Of a DNA stretch of 64,000 nt, positions 21,278-30,599 are shown piece after piece. Position numbers and translations under genes: made by a program. How positions within the stretch are numbered: position 1 is the stretch's first letter; each line of letters starts with the position of its first letter. The DNA is taken from positions 1 to 64,000 of the forward strand of contig NZ_RJWA01000010.1 of NCBI RefSeq assembly GCF_003762835.1, read 5' to 3'. This DNA comes from Micromonospora sp. HM5-17 (GTDB taxonomy: Bacteria > Actinomycetota > Actinomycetes > Mycobacteriales > Micromonosporaceae). A model generated the notes under the pieces. The model was not told where the DNA came from. It ran no database searches and saw nothing but the letters and a program-made list of their open reading frames with translations.

Positions 21278-22282
21278 GTGCACGCCCCCGACCCGTCGGC
21301 CCCGCCGGCTGCCGGGCCGTCAGCCGAGCCCTCCGCGGCGCTGCGGCGGGTCGTGCGCGACTACCTCGATCACCTGACCGTCGAGCGTGGGCTGTCGACG
21401 AACACACTCGCGTCGTACCGCCGGGACCTGGAACGCTACCTGGCGAGTCTGGCCGCCGACGGGGTCCAGGACCTCGCCGCGGTCTCGCCGGCGCAGATCG
21501 CCCGCCATGTGGCGCGGTTGCGGGCCGGTGACGCGGAGCATCCGCCGCTGTCGGCCGCCTCCGCCGCCCGGGCCGCCTCCGCGGTGCGCGGCCTGCACCG
21601 GTTTGCCGTGCGGGAGGGCCTGGTCAGGCAGGACGCGAGCCGGGACGTCCGCCCTCCGGTGCCGCCCCGCCGGCTGCCCCGGGCGTTGGAGGTCCCCGAC
21701 GTGCTGCGGCTGTTGGAGACGGCCGGCCCGGTCGGGGCGACCGGTCCGGCCGCGACGCTCCCGCTGCGGGACCGGGCACTGCTGGAGTTCCTGTACGGCA
21801 CCGGCGCGCGGATCTCCGAGGCGGTCGGTACGGCGATCGACGACCTCGACCTGGTCGAGGGGGTGGTCCTGCTGCGGGGCAAGGGTGGTCGGAGTCGGCT
21901 GGTGCCGGTCGGCGGGTACGCGGCGGAGGCGCTGCGGGCGTACCTCGTCCGCTCCCGGCCGACGCTCGCCGCCGGCGGCCGGGGCACCCCGGCCGTCTTC
22001 CTCAACGCCCGCGGCGGGCCGCTGTCCCGGCAGAGCGCCTGGGCCATCCTGCGCCGGGCGGCCCGGCGCGCCGGGCTGCCGGTGGAGGGGCCGGGTGCGG
22101 TCTCGCCGCACACGCTGCGCCACTCGTACGCCACCCACCTGCTCGACGGTGGGGCCGACGTCCGGGTCGTGCAGGAACTGCTCGGACACGCCTCGGTCAC
22201 CACCACCCAGGTCTACACGCTGGTGACAGTGGACCGGCTCCGCGAGGTGTACGTCACGGCGCATCCCCGGGCACTCGGCTGA
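21278..22282 (+). CDS. xerD: Tyrosine recombinase XerD
   Basis: Chromosome-dimer resolving recombinase acting at dif with XerC. From GTG 21278 it has 334 residues: a Pro/Ala-rich leader, a SAM-like core-binding domain starting [19 protein letters not shown], and the catalytic domain. The catalytic set is visible: Arg in [10 protein letters not shown], Lys in RGKGGRSR, His-x-x-Arg in [12 protein letters not shown], His in LLGHASV and the nucleophile Tyr in TTTQVYTLV. The start is uncertain; an ATG at 21104 overlaps ald by 80 bases and would give 392 residues. Location next to parA and scpAB matches the usual chromosome-segregation cluster. Confidence 0.93.
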   Translation: MHAPDPSAPPAAGPSAEPSAALRRVVRDYLDHLTVERGLSTNTLASYRRDLERYLASLAADGVQDLAAVSPAQIARHVARLRAGDAEHPPLSAASAARAASAVRGLHRFAVREGLVRQDASRDVRPPVPPRRLPRALEVPDVLRLLETAGPVGATGPAATLPLRDRALLEFLYGTGARISEAVGTAIDDLDLVEGVVLLRGKGGRSRLVPVGGYAAEALRAYLVRSRPTLAAGGRGTPAVFLNARGGPLSRQSAWAILRRAARRAGLPVEGPGAVSPHTLRHSYATHLLDGGADVRVVQELLGHASVTTTQVYTLVTVDRLREVYVTAHPRALG

Positions 22283-22500
22283 ATCGTCTTGGGTAATCTC
22301 GGCGCGGAGGTTTGGGCCGTGCGCACGGTGCCTCCGCCGAGTCGACACGCCGAGACGGTGCCCACTACGGTGCTGCGACGTGGCGTACAGTCGGCATCGG
22401 CGCGGCCTCGTGAGGCGGCAATCGAGGTTCGCGGCGGCGCCGCACAGGACGCCGTTCGGCTCCGACGCCGGGCAGTCGTCGGGAGGGGGCGTACGAGGAC

Positions 22501-23430
22501 ATGGCTGATAACGGTGACCGGGCCGAGGCGTGGACCTCGACTCTACGCGAGCAGCAGTCCGCCCTGGATCTTGGCGCCGAACTCGGTCCCGCCGACCCGG
22601 CCGCGTACACGATGCGCAAGCCGATCCCCGAGCCGATGCCGCCCGACCAGCACGGCCCGGCGCGGATCATCGCGATGGCCAACCAGAAGGGCGGCGTCGG
22701 CAAGACCACCACGACGATCAACCTGGGTGCGGCCCTGGCCGAGTACGGCCGCAAGGTGTTGCTGGTCGACTTCGACCCGCAGGGCGCGCTCTCGGTGGGG
22801 CTCGGGGTCAATCCGCACAATCTCGACCTCTCAATCTACAACCTCCTCATGCAGGACGACGTCACCCCCGACGACGTCCTGATCAAGACCGACGTGGCCG
22901 GGCTGCACCTGCTTCCCGCCAACATCGACCTCTCCGCCGCCGAGATTCAGCTGGTCAACGAGGTCGCCCGGGAGATGGCCCTGGCCCGGGTGCTGAAGGG
23001 AATCCGCAAGGAGTACGACTTCATCCTCATCGACTGCCAGCCGTCGCTGGGGCTGCTCGCGATCAACGCCCTGACCGTGTCACACGGCGTCCTCATCCCG
23101 CTGGAGTGCGAGTTCTTCAGCCTCCGCGGCGTTGCGCTGCTGCTGGACACCATCGACAAGGTGCGGGAACGGCTCAACTTCGACCTGGAGCTGGAAGGCA
23201 TCCTGGCCACCATGTACGACAGCCGCACCACGCACTGCCGGCAGGTGCTGCAACGGGTGGTCGAGGCGTTCGGGGACAAGGTCTACCAGACGGTGATCAC
23301 CAAGACCGTGAAGTTCCCCGAGTCCACGGTCGCCGGCGCGCCGATCACCACCCTCGACCCGGCCTCCTCCGGGGCCCGGAACTATCGGCAGCTGGCCCGA
23401 GAGGTGATCGCCGCGCAGGCCGAGCGGTAA
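22501..23430 (+). CDS. parA: ParA-family chromosome partitioning ATPase
   Basis: 309 residues. After a 55-residue polar extension comes the deviant Walker A motif MANQKGGVGKTTTTINLG, Walker A' VLLVDFDPQGALSVGLG and Walker B-like FILIDCQPSLGLLAINAL. These define the ParA/Soj family. This copy, adjacent to xerD and scpAB, is the second chromosomal ParA-like ATPase seen in many actinomycetes and has no ParB gene beside it; the classical parAB pair usually lies near oriC. ATG at 22501 follows GGGAGGGGG about eleven bases upstream. It is the first gene of the scpA-scpB segment. Confidence 0.92.
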   Translation: MADNGDRAEAWTSTLREQQSALDLGAELGPADPAAYTMRKPIPEPMPPDQHGPARIIAMANQKGGVGKTTTTINLGAALAEYGRKVLLVDFDPQGALSVGLGVNPHNLDLSIYNLLMQDDVTPDDVLIKTDVAGLHLLPANIDLSAAEIQLVNEVAREMALARVLKGIRKEYDFILIDCQPSLGLLAINALTVSHGVLIPLECEFFSLRGVALLLDTIDKVRERLNFDLELEGILATMYDSRTTHCRQVLQRVVEAFGDKVYQTVITKTVKFPESTVAGAPITTLDPASSGARNYRQLAREVIAAQAER

Positions 23431-23520
23431 CCTGTGCGAGGTCCGGGGCCGGCCGGCGCCGGACGTCTTCTCGTTCCTTTTCGGGCCCGCTCCGGCGCCC
23501 GCCGTGTCGAGGATCATCGG

Positions 23521-24612
23521 GTGAGTGACGGTACCGGCACGAGGCTGCTCGCCGACGGTTCGGAGTCGGTGGACTACGGTCGTCGGGTGAGTTCCCCATC
23601 CGACCCGGTGCCGCCCGACGCCGAGGCCACCCCGACGTCGCCCGATCCGGCCCCGTCCGCGTCGTCGCCCGCGAGCCCGACCGCGGAGGCGTCGAGCGGG
23701 GCGGAGTCGGGCAGCGGCTTCACGGTACGGCTGGCGAACTTCACCGGCCCGTTCGACCTGCTGCTGCAACTCATCGGCAAGCACAAGCTCGACGTCACCG
23801 AGGTCGCCCTGCACCAGGTGACGGACGAGTTCCTCGCCTACATCCGGGCGATGGGCGACGACTGGGACCTCGACGAGGCGAGCGAGTTCCTGGTCGTCGC
23901 CGCCACCCTGCTCGACCTCAAGGCGGCCCGGCTGCTTCCCGCCGCCGAGGTGGAGGACGAGGAGGATCTCGCCCTGCTGGAGGCGCGAGACCTGCTTTTC
24001 GCCCGGTTGCTGCAGTACAAGGCCTTCAAGGAGGCCGCCGCCCACATCGCCGAGCTGGAGGCCGTCGGCTCGCGGCGCTACCCGCGGGCGGTCACCCTCG
24101 AACCCCGGTACGCCGAGGCGCTGCCCGACCTGGTGCTGGGGATCGGCCCCGACCGGCTCGCCGCGTTGGCGGTGAGGGCGATGACGCCGAAGCCGCCCCC
24201 GGTGGTCTCGATCGACCACGTGCACATGGTCCGGGTCAGCGTCCGGGAACACGCCGCGCTGCTGCGGGACCGGCTGCGCCGGGCCGGCAGCGCCACGTTC
24301 CGGGTTCTCTGCGCCGACTGCACGTCCACCCTCGAGGTGGTGGCCCGGTTCCTGGCGCTGCTCGAGTTGTACCGGGAGGGACTGGTCGGCTTCACCCAGG
24401 TGGAGGCGCTCGGGGAGCTGACCGTACGGTGGACCGGTCCGGCCGACGGTGGTGCCGAGCTGGACATCGACGAGTATGCCGGGTCCCCGGCCGCCGGGCG
24501 CCCCGAGGGGGAGCGACCCGCGTCGGGGACGGGCGACGGCGCGCCGGCCGGTGCCGACGAGACCGCGGGCGGACCGACCGATACCGAGCAGACACAGGAG
24601 GAACCACGGTGA
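23521..24612 (+). CDS. scpA: Segregation and condensation protein A
   Basis: Kleisin subunit of the SMC-ScpAB condensin. The 363-residue product has a disordered Pro/Ser/Ala-rich N-terminus to about residue 65, then the family core VRLANFTGPFDLLLQLIGKH with KLDVTEVALHQVTDEFLAYI. The C-terminal winged-helix region (LGELTVRWTG) is followed by an acidic, Pro/Gly-rich tail. GTG at 23521 is chosen for the GAGGA seven bases upstream; GTG at 23587 would also leave the kleisin core intact. The stop overlaps scpB (GTGA), and a strong AGGAGGAACC site for scpB lies in the end of this gene. Confidence 0.92.
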   Translation: MSDGTGTRLLADGSESVDYGRRVSSPSDPVPPDAEATPTSPDPAPSASSPASPTAEASSGAESGSGFTVRLANFTGPFDLLLQLIGKHKLDVTEVALHQVTDEFLAYIRAMGDDWDLDEASEFLVVAATLLDLKAARLLPAAEVEDEEDLALLEARDLLFARLLQYKAFKEAAAHIAELEAVGSRRYPRAVTLEPRYAEALPDLVLGIGPDRLAALAVRAMTPKPPPVVSIDHVHMVRVSVREHAALLRDRLRRAGSATFRVLCADCTSTLEVVARFLALLELYREGLVGFTQVEALGELTVRWTGPADGGAELDIDEYAGSPAAGRPEGERPASGTGDGAPAGADETAGGPTDTEQTQEEPR

Positions 24613-25601
24613 CCAGCGACGGTCGGCCAGAGTCCCTGGCCGAGCAGGCCGCGGCCTGGGTGCCGCCCTGGAAGCGGTCACCCGCCACCGACTCGCCCAC
24701 GCCGCCGGACAACCCGGAACCGCAGCCGCGCGACACCGCCGAACCGCAGCCGCCGCGCGATCCCGAACCGGGTCCGCGCGGTGCCGTCGAACCGGGGTCC
24801 GGCGGTGCCGAGCCGGGACCGTCCGGCGGCGCCGAACCGGCGTTGCCGGTCAGCGCGGATTCGGCCTCGCCGGGCGACTCCGGCGGCGCGTCCGGGGTTC
24901 CGGCGCGGGAGGTGCCGGGAGAGTCCGGCCCCACGCCGTCCGACGTCCGGGCCGAGGAGCGGCCGGGCGAGAGCGGTGGCGCGTCGACCGAGGCGGCGGA
25001 GCCCGCGCCCGCCGCCGACCAGGCGGGGCGGCGGGCCGGAAACCTTGCCCTGATCGACGACGCCGAGCTGCGCGGTGCCCTGGAGGCGATCCTGCTCGTC
25101 GTCGACCAGCCGGTCACGGAGATCGTCCTCGCCCAGGTGTTGGAGCAGCCGACCGAGCGGATCGCCGGCATGCTCGAGCGGCTGGCCCGGGACTACACCG
25201 AGGCCGGGCACGGCTTCGAGCTGCGCCGGGCGGCCGGGGGATGGCGGCTCTACACCCGTCCCGAGTACGCCGCGTACGTCGAGCGGTTCGTCCTGGACGG
25301 GCAGTCGGTACGGCTGACCCAGGCGGCGCTGGAGACGCTCGCCGTGGTCGCCTACAAGCAGCCGGTGACCCGCTCCCGGATCTCGGCCATCCGCGGTGTC
25401 AACTGCGACGGAGTGATCCGTACCCTGGTCTCACGCGGCCTCGTCGAGGAGTGCGGCACCGAACCGGAGACCGGTGCCCACCTCTACCGGACGACGACGC
25501 TGTTCCTCGAGAAGCTCGGGCTGGACAGCGTCGACCAGTTGCCGCCGCTCGCCCCGTTCCTGCCCGACAACGTGGAAGAGATCACCGATGCCCCACGATG
25601 A
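24609..25601 (+). CDS. scpB: Segregation and condensation protein B
   Basis: 330 residues. About 145 N-terminal residues are low-complexity (Pro/Glu/Gly/Ala repeats) and unusual in length for ScpB. The conserved tandem winged-helix domains follow, with LRGALEAILLVVDQPVTE, RPEYAAYVERFV, LTQAALETLAVVAYKQPVTR and the highly conserved IRGVNCDGVIRTLVSRGLVE. It binds ScpA in the SMC condensin complex. The GTG at 24609 follows AGGAGGAACCAC. The end overlaps the pseudouridine synthase gene by 14 bases. Confidence 0.92.
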   Translation: MTSDGRPESLAEQAAAWVPPWKRSPATDSPTPPDNPEPQPRDTAEPQPPRDPEPGPRGAVEPGSGGAEPGPSGGAEPALPVSADSASPGDSGGASGVPAREVPGESGPTPSDVRAEERPGESGGASTEAAEPAPAADQAGRRAGNLALIDDAELRGALEAILLVVDQPVTEIVLAQVLEQPTERIAGMLERLARDYTEAGHGFELRRAAGGWRLYTRPEYAAYVERFVLDGQSVRLTQAALETLAVVAYKQPVTRSRISAIRGVNCDGVIRTLVSRGLVEECGTEPETGAHLYRTTTLFLEKLGLDSVDQLPPLAPFLPDNVEEITDAPR

Positions 25602-26334
25602 CCAGCCACCCCCGCGGGTCGAACGCCTCCAGAAGGTGCTCGCGGCGGCCGGTGTCGGCTCCCGGCGCGCCTGCGAGGACCTGATCGCTCGGCGCCGGGT
25701 CACCGTGGACGGGCGGGTCGCGCAGCTCGGCGACAAGGTCGACCCGACCACCGCCGTCATCCACGTCGACGGTGAGCGGGTGGTGACCGACACCCGCCTG
25801 GTCTACCTGGCGCTGAACAAGCCGCGCGGCGTGGTGTCGACGATGGCCGACGAGAAGGGCCGCACCGCGATCTCGGACTTCCTGGGCCGGGTCGAGGAAC
25901 GGGTCTACCACGTCGGCCGGCTCGACGCGGACAGTGAGGGCCTGCTGCTGCTCACCAACGACGGGACGCTCGCGCACCGGCTGATGCACCCGTCGTACGG
26001 GGTGCCGAAGACGTACCTCTGCGAGGTGGCGGGGCCGTTGCCGCGCAACGTCGGGCGGCGGCTGAAGGCCGGGGTCGAACTGGAGGACGGACCGGCGCGG
26101 GTTGACGCGTTTCGGGTGGTGGACACCCTGGGACGGATTGCCCAGGTGGAACTCGTCCTGCACGAAGGGCGCAAACACATCGTGCGGCGCCTGATGGAGG
26201 AGGTCGGGCACCCGGTCTCCCGGCTGGTCCGTACCGCGATCGGGCCGATCCGCCTGGGCAACCTGCGTCCCGGACGTACCCGGGTGTTGAGCAACGCCGA
26301 GATCGCCGCGCTGTTCAAGGCCGTCGGCGGCTGA
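25588..26334 (+). CDS. rluB: 23S rRNA pseudouridine synthase, RluB family
   Basis: 248 residues. An N-terminal S4 RNA-binding domain (RLQKVLAAAGVGSRRACEDL) precedes the RsuA/RluB-type catalytic domain. The catalytic Asp lies in VGRLDADSEGLLLLTNDG near residue 112. KPRGVVSTMADEKGR and HEGRKHIVRRLMEEVGHPV are further family motifs. It isomerises a uridine in 23S rRNA. The ATG at 25588 lies inside the scpB end, preceded by GGAAGAG, so translation is coupled. The scpA-scpB-rluB-cmk-der order is standard in Gram-positive bacteria. Confidence 0.93.
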   Translation: MPHDDQPPPRVERLQKVLAAAGVGSRRACEDLIARRRVTVDGRVAQLGDKVDPTTAVIHVDGERVVTDTRLVYLALNKPRGVVSTMADEKGRTAISDFLGRVEERVYHVGRLDADSEGLLLLTNDGTLAHRLMHPSYGVPKTYLCEVAGPLPRNVGRRLKAGVELEDGPARVDAFRVVDTLGRIAQVELVLHEGRKHIVRRLMEEVGHPVSRLVRTAIGPIRLGNLRPGRTRVLSNAEIAALFKAVGG

Positions 26335-26482
26335 CCTGGTCGGGGAGCCGCCGCTGTGCGATGACCGTCGGGCGCAGGCCGGGTCGGGGCGCGGGGCATG
26401 ATGGACAGCGAAACGCGGAGGCGCGGTGCGCCGCCGCCGACCGGCCGTGGGCCGACGGTGTCGAGTGGGTGAAGGAGGAACG

Positions 26483-27166
26483 GTGGCGGAAGAGGTACGG
26501 ACCGGGCGATGTGTGGTCGCCGTGGATGGCCCGTCCGGTTCGGGGAAGTCCACCGTCTCCCGACGGCTGGCGAGCGCCCTTGGCGCCCGCTACCTGGACA
26601 CCGGTGCCATGTATCGGGCGGTGACCTGGGCGGTGCTGCGCTCCGGCGTCGATCCGGCCGATGCCGAGTCGGTGACGAAGGTTGCGAGAGAGGTCGAGCT
26701 GAGGATCGGCGTCGACCCGGAGGCCCCGAGCGTGACCGCGGACGGAATCGCCGTCGACCGCGAGATCCGGGGCCCGGAGGTGACCGCGGCCGTCTCCGCG
26801 GTGGCGGCGGTGCCCACCGTCCGGGAGATCCTCGTCGCCCAGCAGCGGGCGATCATCGAGGCGGCTGGCCGGATCGTGGTCGAGGGTCGGGACATCGGCT
26901 CGGTGGTGGCGCCGGATGCCGACCTGAAGGTCTACCTGACCGCGTCACCCGAGGCGCGGGCGCAACGCCGCTCCATGGAGAATGCGGCCGACCTGGCGGC
27001 CACCGCGGCCGACCTGGCGCGGCGGGACCGGCTCGACTCCACCCGCGCCGCCGACCCGCTGCGGCAGGCTCCGGACGCGGTGGTGCTGGACACCACCGAG
27101 CTGGGCGTCGACGAGGTGGTTGCCCAGCTGCGGGAGCTGCTCACCGGACGGCGGTCCGACCGGTGA
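26483..27166 (+). CDS. cmk: Cytidylate kinase
   Basis: 227 residues, phosphorylating CMP and dCMP. The P-loop VAVDGPSGSGKSTVSRRLA is near the N-terminus, followed by LGARYLDTGAMYRAVTW (CMP site) and VEGRDIGSVVAPDADLKVYLTASPE. GTG at 26483 is chosen because GAAGGAGG lies just upstream; longer in-frame extensions would start with an Arg-rich stretch without homology. It ends 67 bases before der. Confidence 0.94.
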   Translation: MAEEVRTGRCVVAVDGPSGSGKSTVSRRLASALGARYLDTGAMYRAVTWAVLRSGVDPADAESVTKVAREVELRIGVDPEAPSVTADGIAVDREIRGPEVTAAVSAVAAVPTVREILVAQQRAIIEAAGRIVVEGRDIGSVVAPDADLKVYLTASPEARAQRRSMENAADLAATAADLARRDRLDSTRAADPLRQAPDAVVLDTTELGVDEVVAQLRELLTGRRSDR

Positions 27167-27233
27167 CGCGCCGGATCGGGCGCACGGGTGGTGAAGCGGG
27201 GCGGGACGGTGCCCGCCGGGGCGAGGAGGCGTC

Positions 27234-28640
27234 GTGAGTACCGGAGACGGTTGGGTCAAGCTGCGGGAGCCGGACGTCGACGACGAGGTGGCGCCGGCCG
27301 GCCCGGTGCCGGTGGTGGCGGTCGTCGGGCGCCCCAACGTCGGCAAGTCGACGCTGGTGAATCGGATCATCGGCCGTCGGCAGGCGGTTGTGGAGGACGT
27401 CCCGGGGGTGACCCGGGACCGGGTGGCCTACGACGCCCAGTGGGCCGGACGGCAGTTCACCGTGGTCGACACCGGCGGGTGGGAGCCGGACGCCCGCGAC
27501 CGGGCGGCGGCGATCGCGGCCCAGGCCGAGCAGGCGGTGGCGACCGCCGACGTCGTGCTGTTCGTGGTCGACGCCATGGTGGGGGCCACCGACGTGGACG
27601 AGGCCGCGGTACGGATGCTGCGGCGTAGCGCCAAGCCGGTGCTGCTGGTCGCGAACAAGGCGGACAACAGCGCCATCGAGCTCGACGCGACGTCGCTGTG
27701 GTCCCTCGGGCTCGGCGAGCCGCATCCCGTCTCCGCGCTGCACGGCCGGGGCTCCGGCGACCTGCTCGACGCGATCCTCGCGGCGCTGCCCGAGGCGCCT
27801 CCGGTCTCGGGGGCGGGCCCGCGAGGCCCGCGCCGGGTCGCGCTGGTGGGCCGCCCCAACGTGGGGAAGTCCAGCCTGTTGAACCGGCTGGCAAAGGAGG
27901 AGCGGGCGGTGGTGGACGCGGTCGCCGGCACCACCGTCGACCCGGTCGACAGCCTCGTCGAGATCGGCGGAGAGGTCTGGCGGTTCGTCGACACCGCCGG
28001 GCTGCGCAAGCGGGTGGGCAGGGCCAGCGGGACGGAGTACTACGCCAGCCTGCGTACGGCCGCGGCCATCGAGGCCGCGGAGGTGGCGGTGGTGCTCCTC
28101 GACGCGAGCGAGCCGATCAGCGAGCAGGACCAGCGGATCCTGACCATGGTCACCGAGGCCGGGCGGGCGCTGGTCATCGCGTTCAACAAGTGGGACCTGG
28201 TCGACGCCGAGCGGCGGTACTACCTGGACCGGGAAATCGACCGGGAGCTGCGGCGAATCCCGTGGGCGATCCGGGTGAACCTCTCGGCGAAGACCGGACG
28301 GGCGGTGGAACGGCTCGCCCCGGCGCTGCGGACCGCCCTGGCGAGCTGGGAGACCCGGGTACCGACCGGGCAGCTCAACCAGTGGCTCAGTGCGCTGGTG
28401 CAGGCGACCCCGCACCCGGTACGCGGTGGTCGGGCACCCCGGGTGCTCTTCGCCACCCAGGCCGGAACCTGCCCACCCCGGTTCGTCCTCTTCACCACCG
28501 GCCCGCTGGACGCCGGCTACCAGCGGTTCATCGAGCGGAAGCTCCGGGAGGAGTTCGGCTTCCAGGGCACCCCGGTGGAGGTCTCCGTCCGTCCCCGGAA
28601 GAGGGCCGGGGCCGGCGGGCGCGGCAAGGCACGCGGCTAG
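27234..28640 (+). CDS. der: Ribosome-assembly GTPase Der (EngA)
   Basis: 468 residues with two tandem GTPase domains and a C-terminal KH-like domain, the defining layout of Der, needed for 50S subunit maturation. Domain 1: [26 protein letters not shown]. Domain 2: [28 protein letters not shown]. The KH-like part ends with a basic Arg/Lys/Gly tail. GTG at 27234 follows GCGAGGAGGC. It is the last gene of the core run and is followed immediately by a strong terminator hairpin. Confidence 0.95.
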   Translation: MSTGDGWVKLREPDVDDEVAPAGPVPVVAVVGRPNVGKSTLVNRIIGRRQAVVEDVPGVTRDRVAYDAQWAGRQFTVVDTGGWEPDARDRAAAIAAQAEQAVATADVVLFVVDAMVGATDVDEAAVRMLRRSAKPVLLVANKADNSAIELDATSLWSLGLGEPHPVSALHGRGSGDLLDAILAALPEAPPVSGAGPRGPRRVALVGRPNVGKSSLLNRLAKEERAVVDAVAGTTVDPVDSLVEIGGEVWRFVDTAGLRKRVGRASGTEYYASLRTAAAIEAAEVAVVLLDASEPISEQDQRILTMVTEAGRALVIAFNKWDLVDAERRYYLDREIDRELRRIPWAIRVNLSAKTGRAVERLAPALRTALASWETRVPTGQLNQWLSALVQATPHPVRGGRAPRVLFATQAGTCPPRFVLFTTGPLDAGYQRFIERKLREEFGFQGTPVEVSVRPRKRAGAGGRGKARG

Positions 28641-28645
28641 CGACC

Positions 28646-28687
28646 GCCGACCGGGGTGCGGTCGGCTACTGCCGCACCCCGGTCGGC
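28646..28687 (+). terminator. Strong hairpin terminator after der
   Basis: Perfect 16-bp inverted repeat (28646-28661 with 28672-28687; arms GCCGACCGGGGTGCGG and its complement) with a 10-base loop, six bases after the der stop. No T-run follows, as usual in high-GC actinomycetes. It closes the core operon. Confidence 0.85.
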
Positions 28688-28716
28688 GCGAGCCGCCGGC
28701 GCGGTCGCACATCAAC

Positions 28717-28733
28717 CCATCCTCCTAGGATGG
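28717..28733. promoter_or_regulatory. Short dyad before tRNA-Pro
   Basis: CCATCCT-CCT-AGGATGG, a perfect 7-bp dyad with a 3-base centre, lies between the der terminator and tRNA-Pro. It could be an operator or a weak hairpin; no target gene is clear. Confidence 0.3.
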
Positions 28734-28864
28734 TGTACGGGGTGTGCCGTGGTCGACCGGCACCGACCCCGGACCGCGGCGACAGGGGGAGGGCGTGTGC
28801 GCGTCCGGGATCATCCTGCGCTAAGCTGTATCGGCCACCTCAGGAGAGACCTGCACGGTGGCAA

Positions 28865-28938
<74 letters not shown>

Positions 28939-28946
28939 CAGCACCG

Positions 28947-28992
28947 AGAGAGGCCGTCGACCGGAGCGTACGCCCTGGTCAACGGCCTCTCT
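28947..28992 (+). terminator. Terminator after tRNA-Pro
   Basis: Inverted repeat AGAGAGGCCGTCGACC ... GGTCAACGGCCTCTCT (16 pairs including one G-T type mismatch) with a 14-base loop, followed by TACGTTTCC. Placed directly after tRNA-Pro. Confidence 0.85.
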
Positions 28993-29037
28993 TACGTTTC
29001 CGGGACAGCGGCCGTGGTGGATCTAGACGGCCCGAGG

Positions 29038-29059
29038 GTGGGGACCACGTGGGGACCAC
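29038..29059. repeat. Two tandem copies of GTGGGGACCAC
   Basis: Exact tandem 11-bp repeats, 100 bases downstream of tRNA-Pro and just before the accessory sugar region. Tandem short repeats beside a tRNA 3' end resemble integrase arm sites, so this may be a trace of an old insertion; no integrase gene lies nearby. Confidence 0.5.
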
Positions 29060-29124
29060 GTCGCCGCGCCGAGCCGACGGTCCCGTGCCGACCAGATCTC
29101 CGGGCGTCCACCCGGTACGGCCTA

Positions 29125-30597
29125 CTACAGGTCGTCGAGGTCGAAGGCTGCGGCCATCGCCCGGTAGCCGGCGTCGTTCGGGTGGATGCCGTCACCCGCG
29201 TTGTAGTCCGCGCGCATCCGAGCCGGTTCGCTCGGGTCGGCGACCGCCTGGTCGAGGTCGACGACTGCGTCGAACTCGCCGCTGGTCCGCATCCACTGGT
29301 TGACCGTTACCCGCGTCTGCTCGCCCTGGTCGCTGTGGTAGCCGCCACCCTTGAACGGAAGCAGTGTCGCGCCAATGATCGTGATGCCTCGGGCGTGGGC
29401 GGCCCGGATCAGCGTCCGGTAGCCCTCGATCAGCTGATCGGCGGTGATGACCGGGCGGGGGCCGAGGCACGGGTCGACCCACAGCGGGGCACCGATGTCG
29501 TTGATGCCCTCCAGCACCACCACGGTTCTCACCCCGGACTGGTCCAGAACATCACGGGCGAAGCGGGCCGTCAGCCGTTCGCCGTAGCAGTTGGAGTCGG
29601 TCAGCAGCCGGTTGCCGGCCAGCCCTGCGTTGAGGACCCCAACCGGCCGGTGGGCTGCGGCGAGGCGTTCGGCCAACTCGTCCGGCCACCGGTTGTCGGT
29701 GTCGCTACTCGCGCCCACTCCGTCGGTGATCGAGTCGCCGGCGATGACCACGGCGTGCTCCGCGCGGCCCCGCTGCCGGGCGACGTCGACGCCGGACAGG
29801 TAGTACCAGGACCGGCCGGTCTCCGTGTAGGCGGCGGCGGTCTCGTCGAACAGGTGGTCCCCGGTGGCGCGGTACGTCGTCGCCGCGGCGAACTCGTGGA
29901 ACGTCGCGGGTCCGGTGGGTTCGGCGACGTACAGGGTCACCGTCAGCCGGTCCAGTGGCGCCACCGACAGCGGCACCGCGTCGCTGAACCTCTCGCGCCC
30001 CGGAGGAACGACGGTGGAGGACGTGCGGTCGAACCGGACCCGGCGCAGGGTCCCGGGCTGCACGGCCGCTCCCTGCGCGGCCTTGCCGACCGTCGCACCG
30101 GTCAGCCGGAGCGGCCGTTGACCGTACACGTTGGAAACCCTGATCCGCACCATCGGCCCGCCGACGCTGACCCGTACGACCTGGCGAAGCGAGTGGTTGT
30201 CGAATCCCTCCTGGGACCAGTTCGGTCCCTGCCAGGTCGGTCCCATCGGCGCTTGGGCGGTGGTCTGCCAGGTACCGACCCAGGCCCGCCCACGGTCCGC
30301 CGTACCCGATGGACCCTTCGCCACCTCGCCCTGCGGTCCGGCGGTTCGCCCGGTCGGATGCGTGGCGTGAGTGCCAGGTTCCGGTCGTGCCAGGGTCCCG
30401 GTGTCGGCCCCCGCTGCCGGCGCGTCGACCGGCAGCAGCGCCGCCACCACCGCCGCCGCGACCGCGACGCGCCAGCCCCCCGCCCTCCGGCTGATCGGCG
30501 GTCGCGCGATCAGGGCGCGACCCGGGCGCCGAGGGTGCCCGGGTCGCGGCGACGGACCGGTAAGACGTCGCGGCGACGGGCCGGTACGACGGCTCAT
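29125..30597 (-). CDS. Secreted SGNH/GDSL hydrolase
   Basis: 490 residues. A long basic N-terminus with many Arg/Pro residues leads into a hydrophobic signal segment (WRVAVAAAVVAALLPVDAPA), so the protein is probably exported. A beta-rich domain (about 90-270) precedes the SGNH hydrolase domain: block I VIAGDSITDG with catalytic Ser near residue 287, block II NAGLAGNRLL, block III LEGINDIG and block V DGIHPNDAGYRAM with Asp/His near 475. Such proteins deacylate polysaccharides or lipids. ATG at 30597 follows GGAGAGG and lies two bases after the preceding stop, the last gene of the leftward sugar operon. A role in removing acyl groups from galactan-type substrates is inference. Confidence 0.85.
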   Translation of the reverse strand: MSRRTGPSPRRLTGPSPRPGHPRRPGRALIARPPISRRAGGWRVAVAAAVVAALLPVDAPAAGADTGTLARPEPGTHATHPTGRTAGPQGEVAKGPSGTADRGRAWVGTWQTTAQAPMGPTWQGPNWSQEGFDNHSLRQVVRVSVGGPMVRIRVSNVYGQRPLRLTGATVGKAAQGAAVQPGTLRRVRFDRTSSTVVPPGRERFSDAVPLSVAPLDRLTVTLYVAEPTGPATFHEFAAATTYRATGDHLFDETAAAYTETGRSWYYLSGVDVARQRGRAEHAVVIAGDSITDGVGASSDTDNRWPDELAERLAAAHRPVGVLNAGLAGNRLLTDSNCYGERLTARFARDVLDQSGVRTVVVLEGINDIGAPLWVDPCLGPRPVITADQLIEGYRTLIRAAHARGITIIGATLLPFKGGGYHSDQGEQTRVTVNQWMRTSGEFDAVVDLDQAVADPSEPARMRADYNAGDGIHPNDAGYRAMAAAFDLDDL

Positions 30598-30599
30598 CG

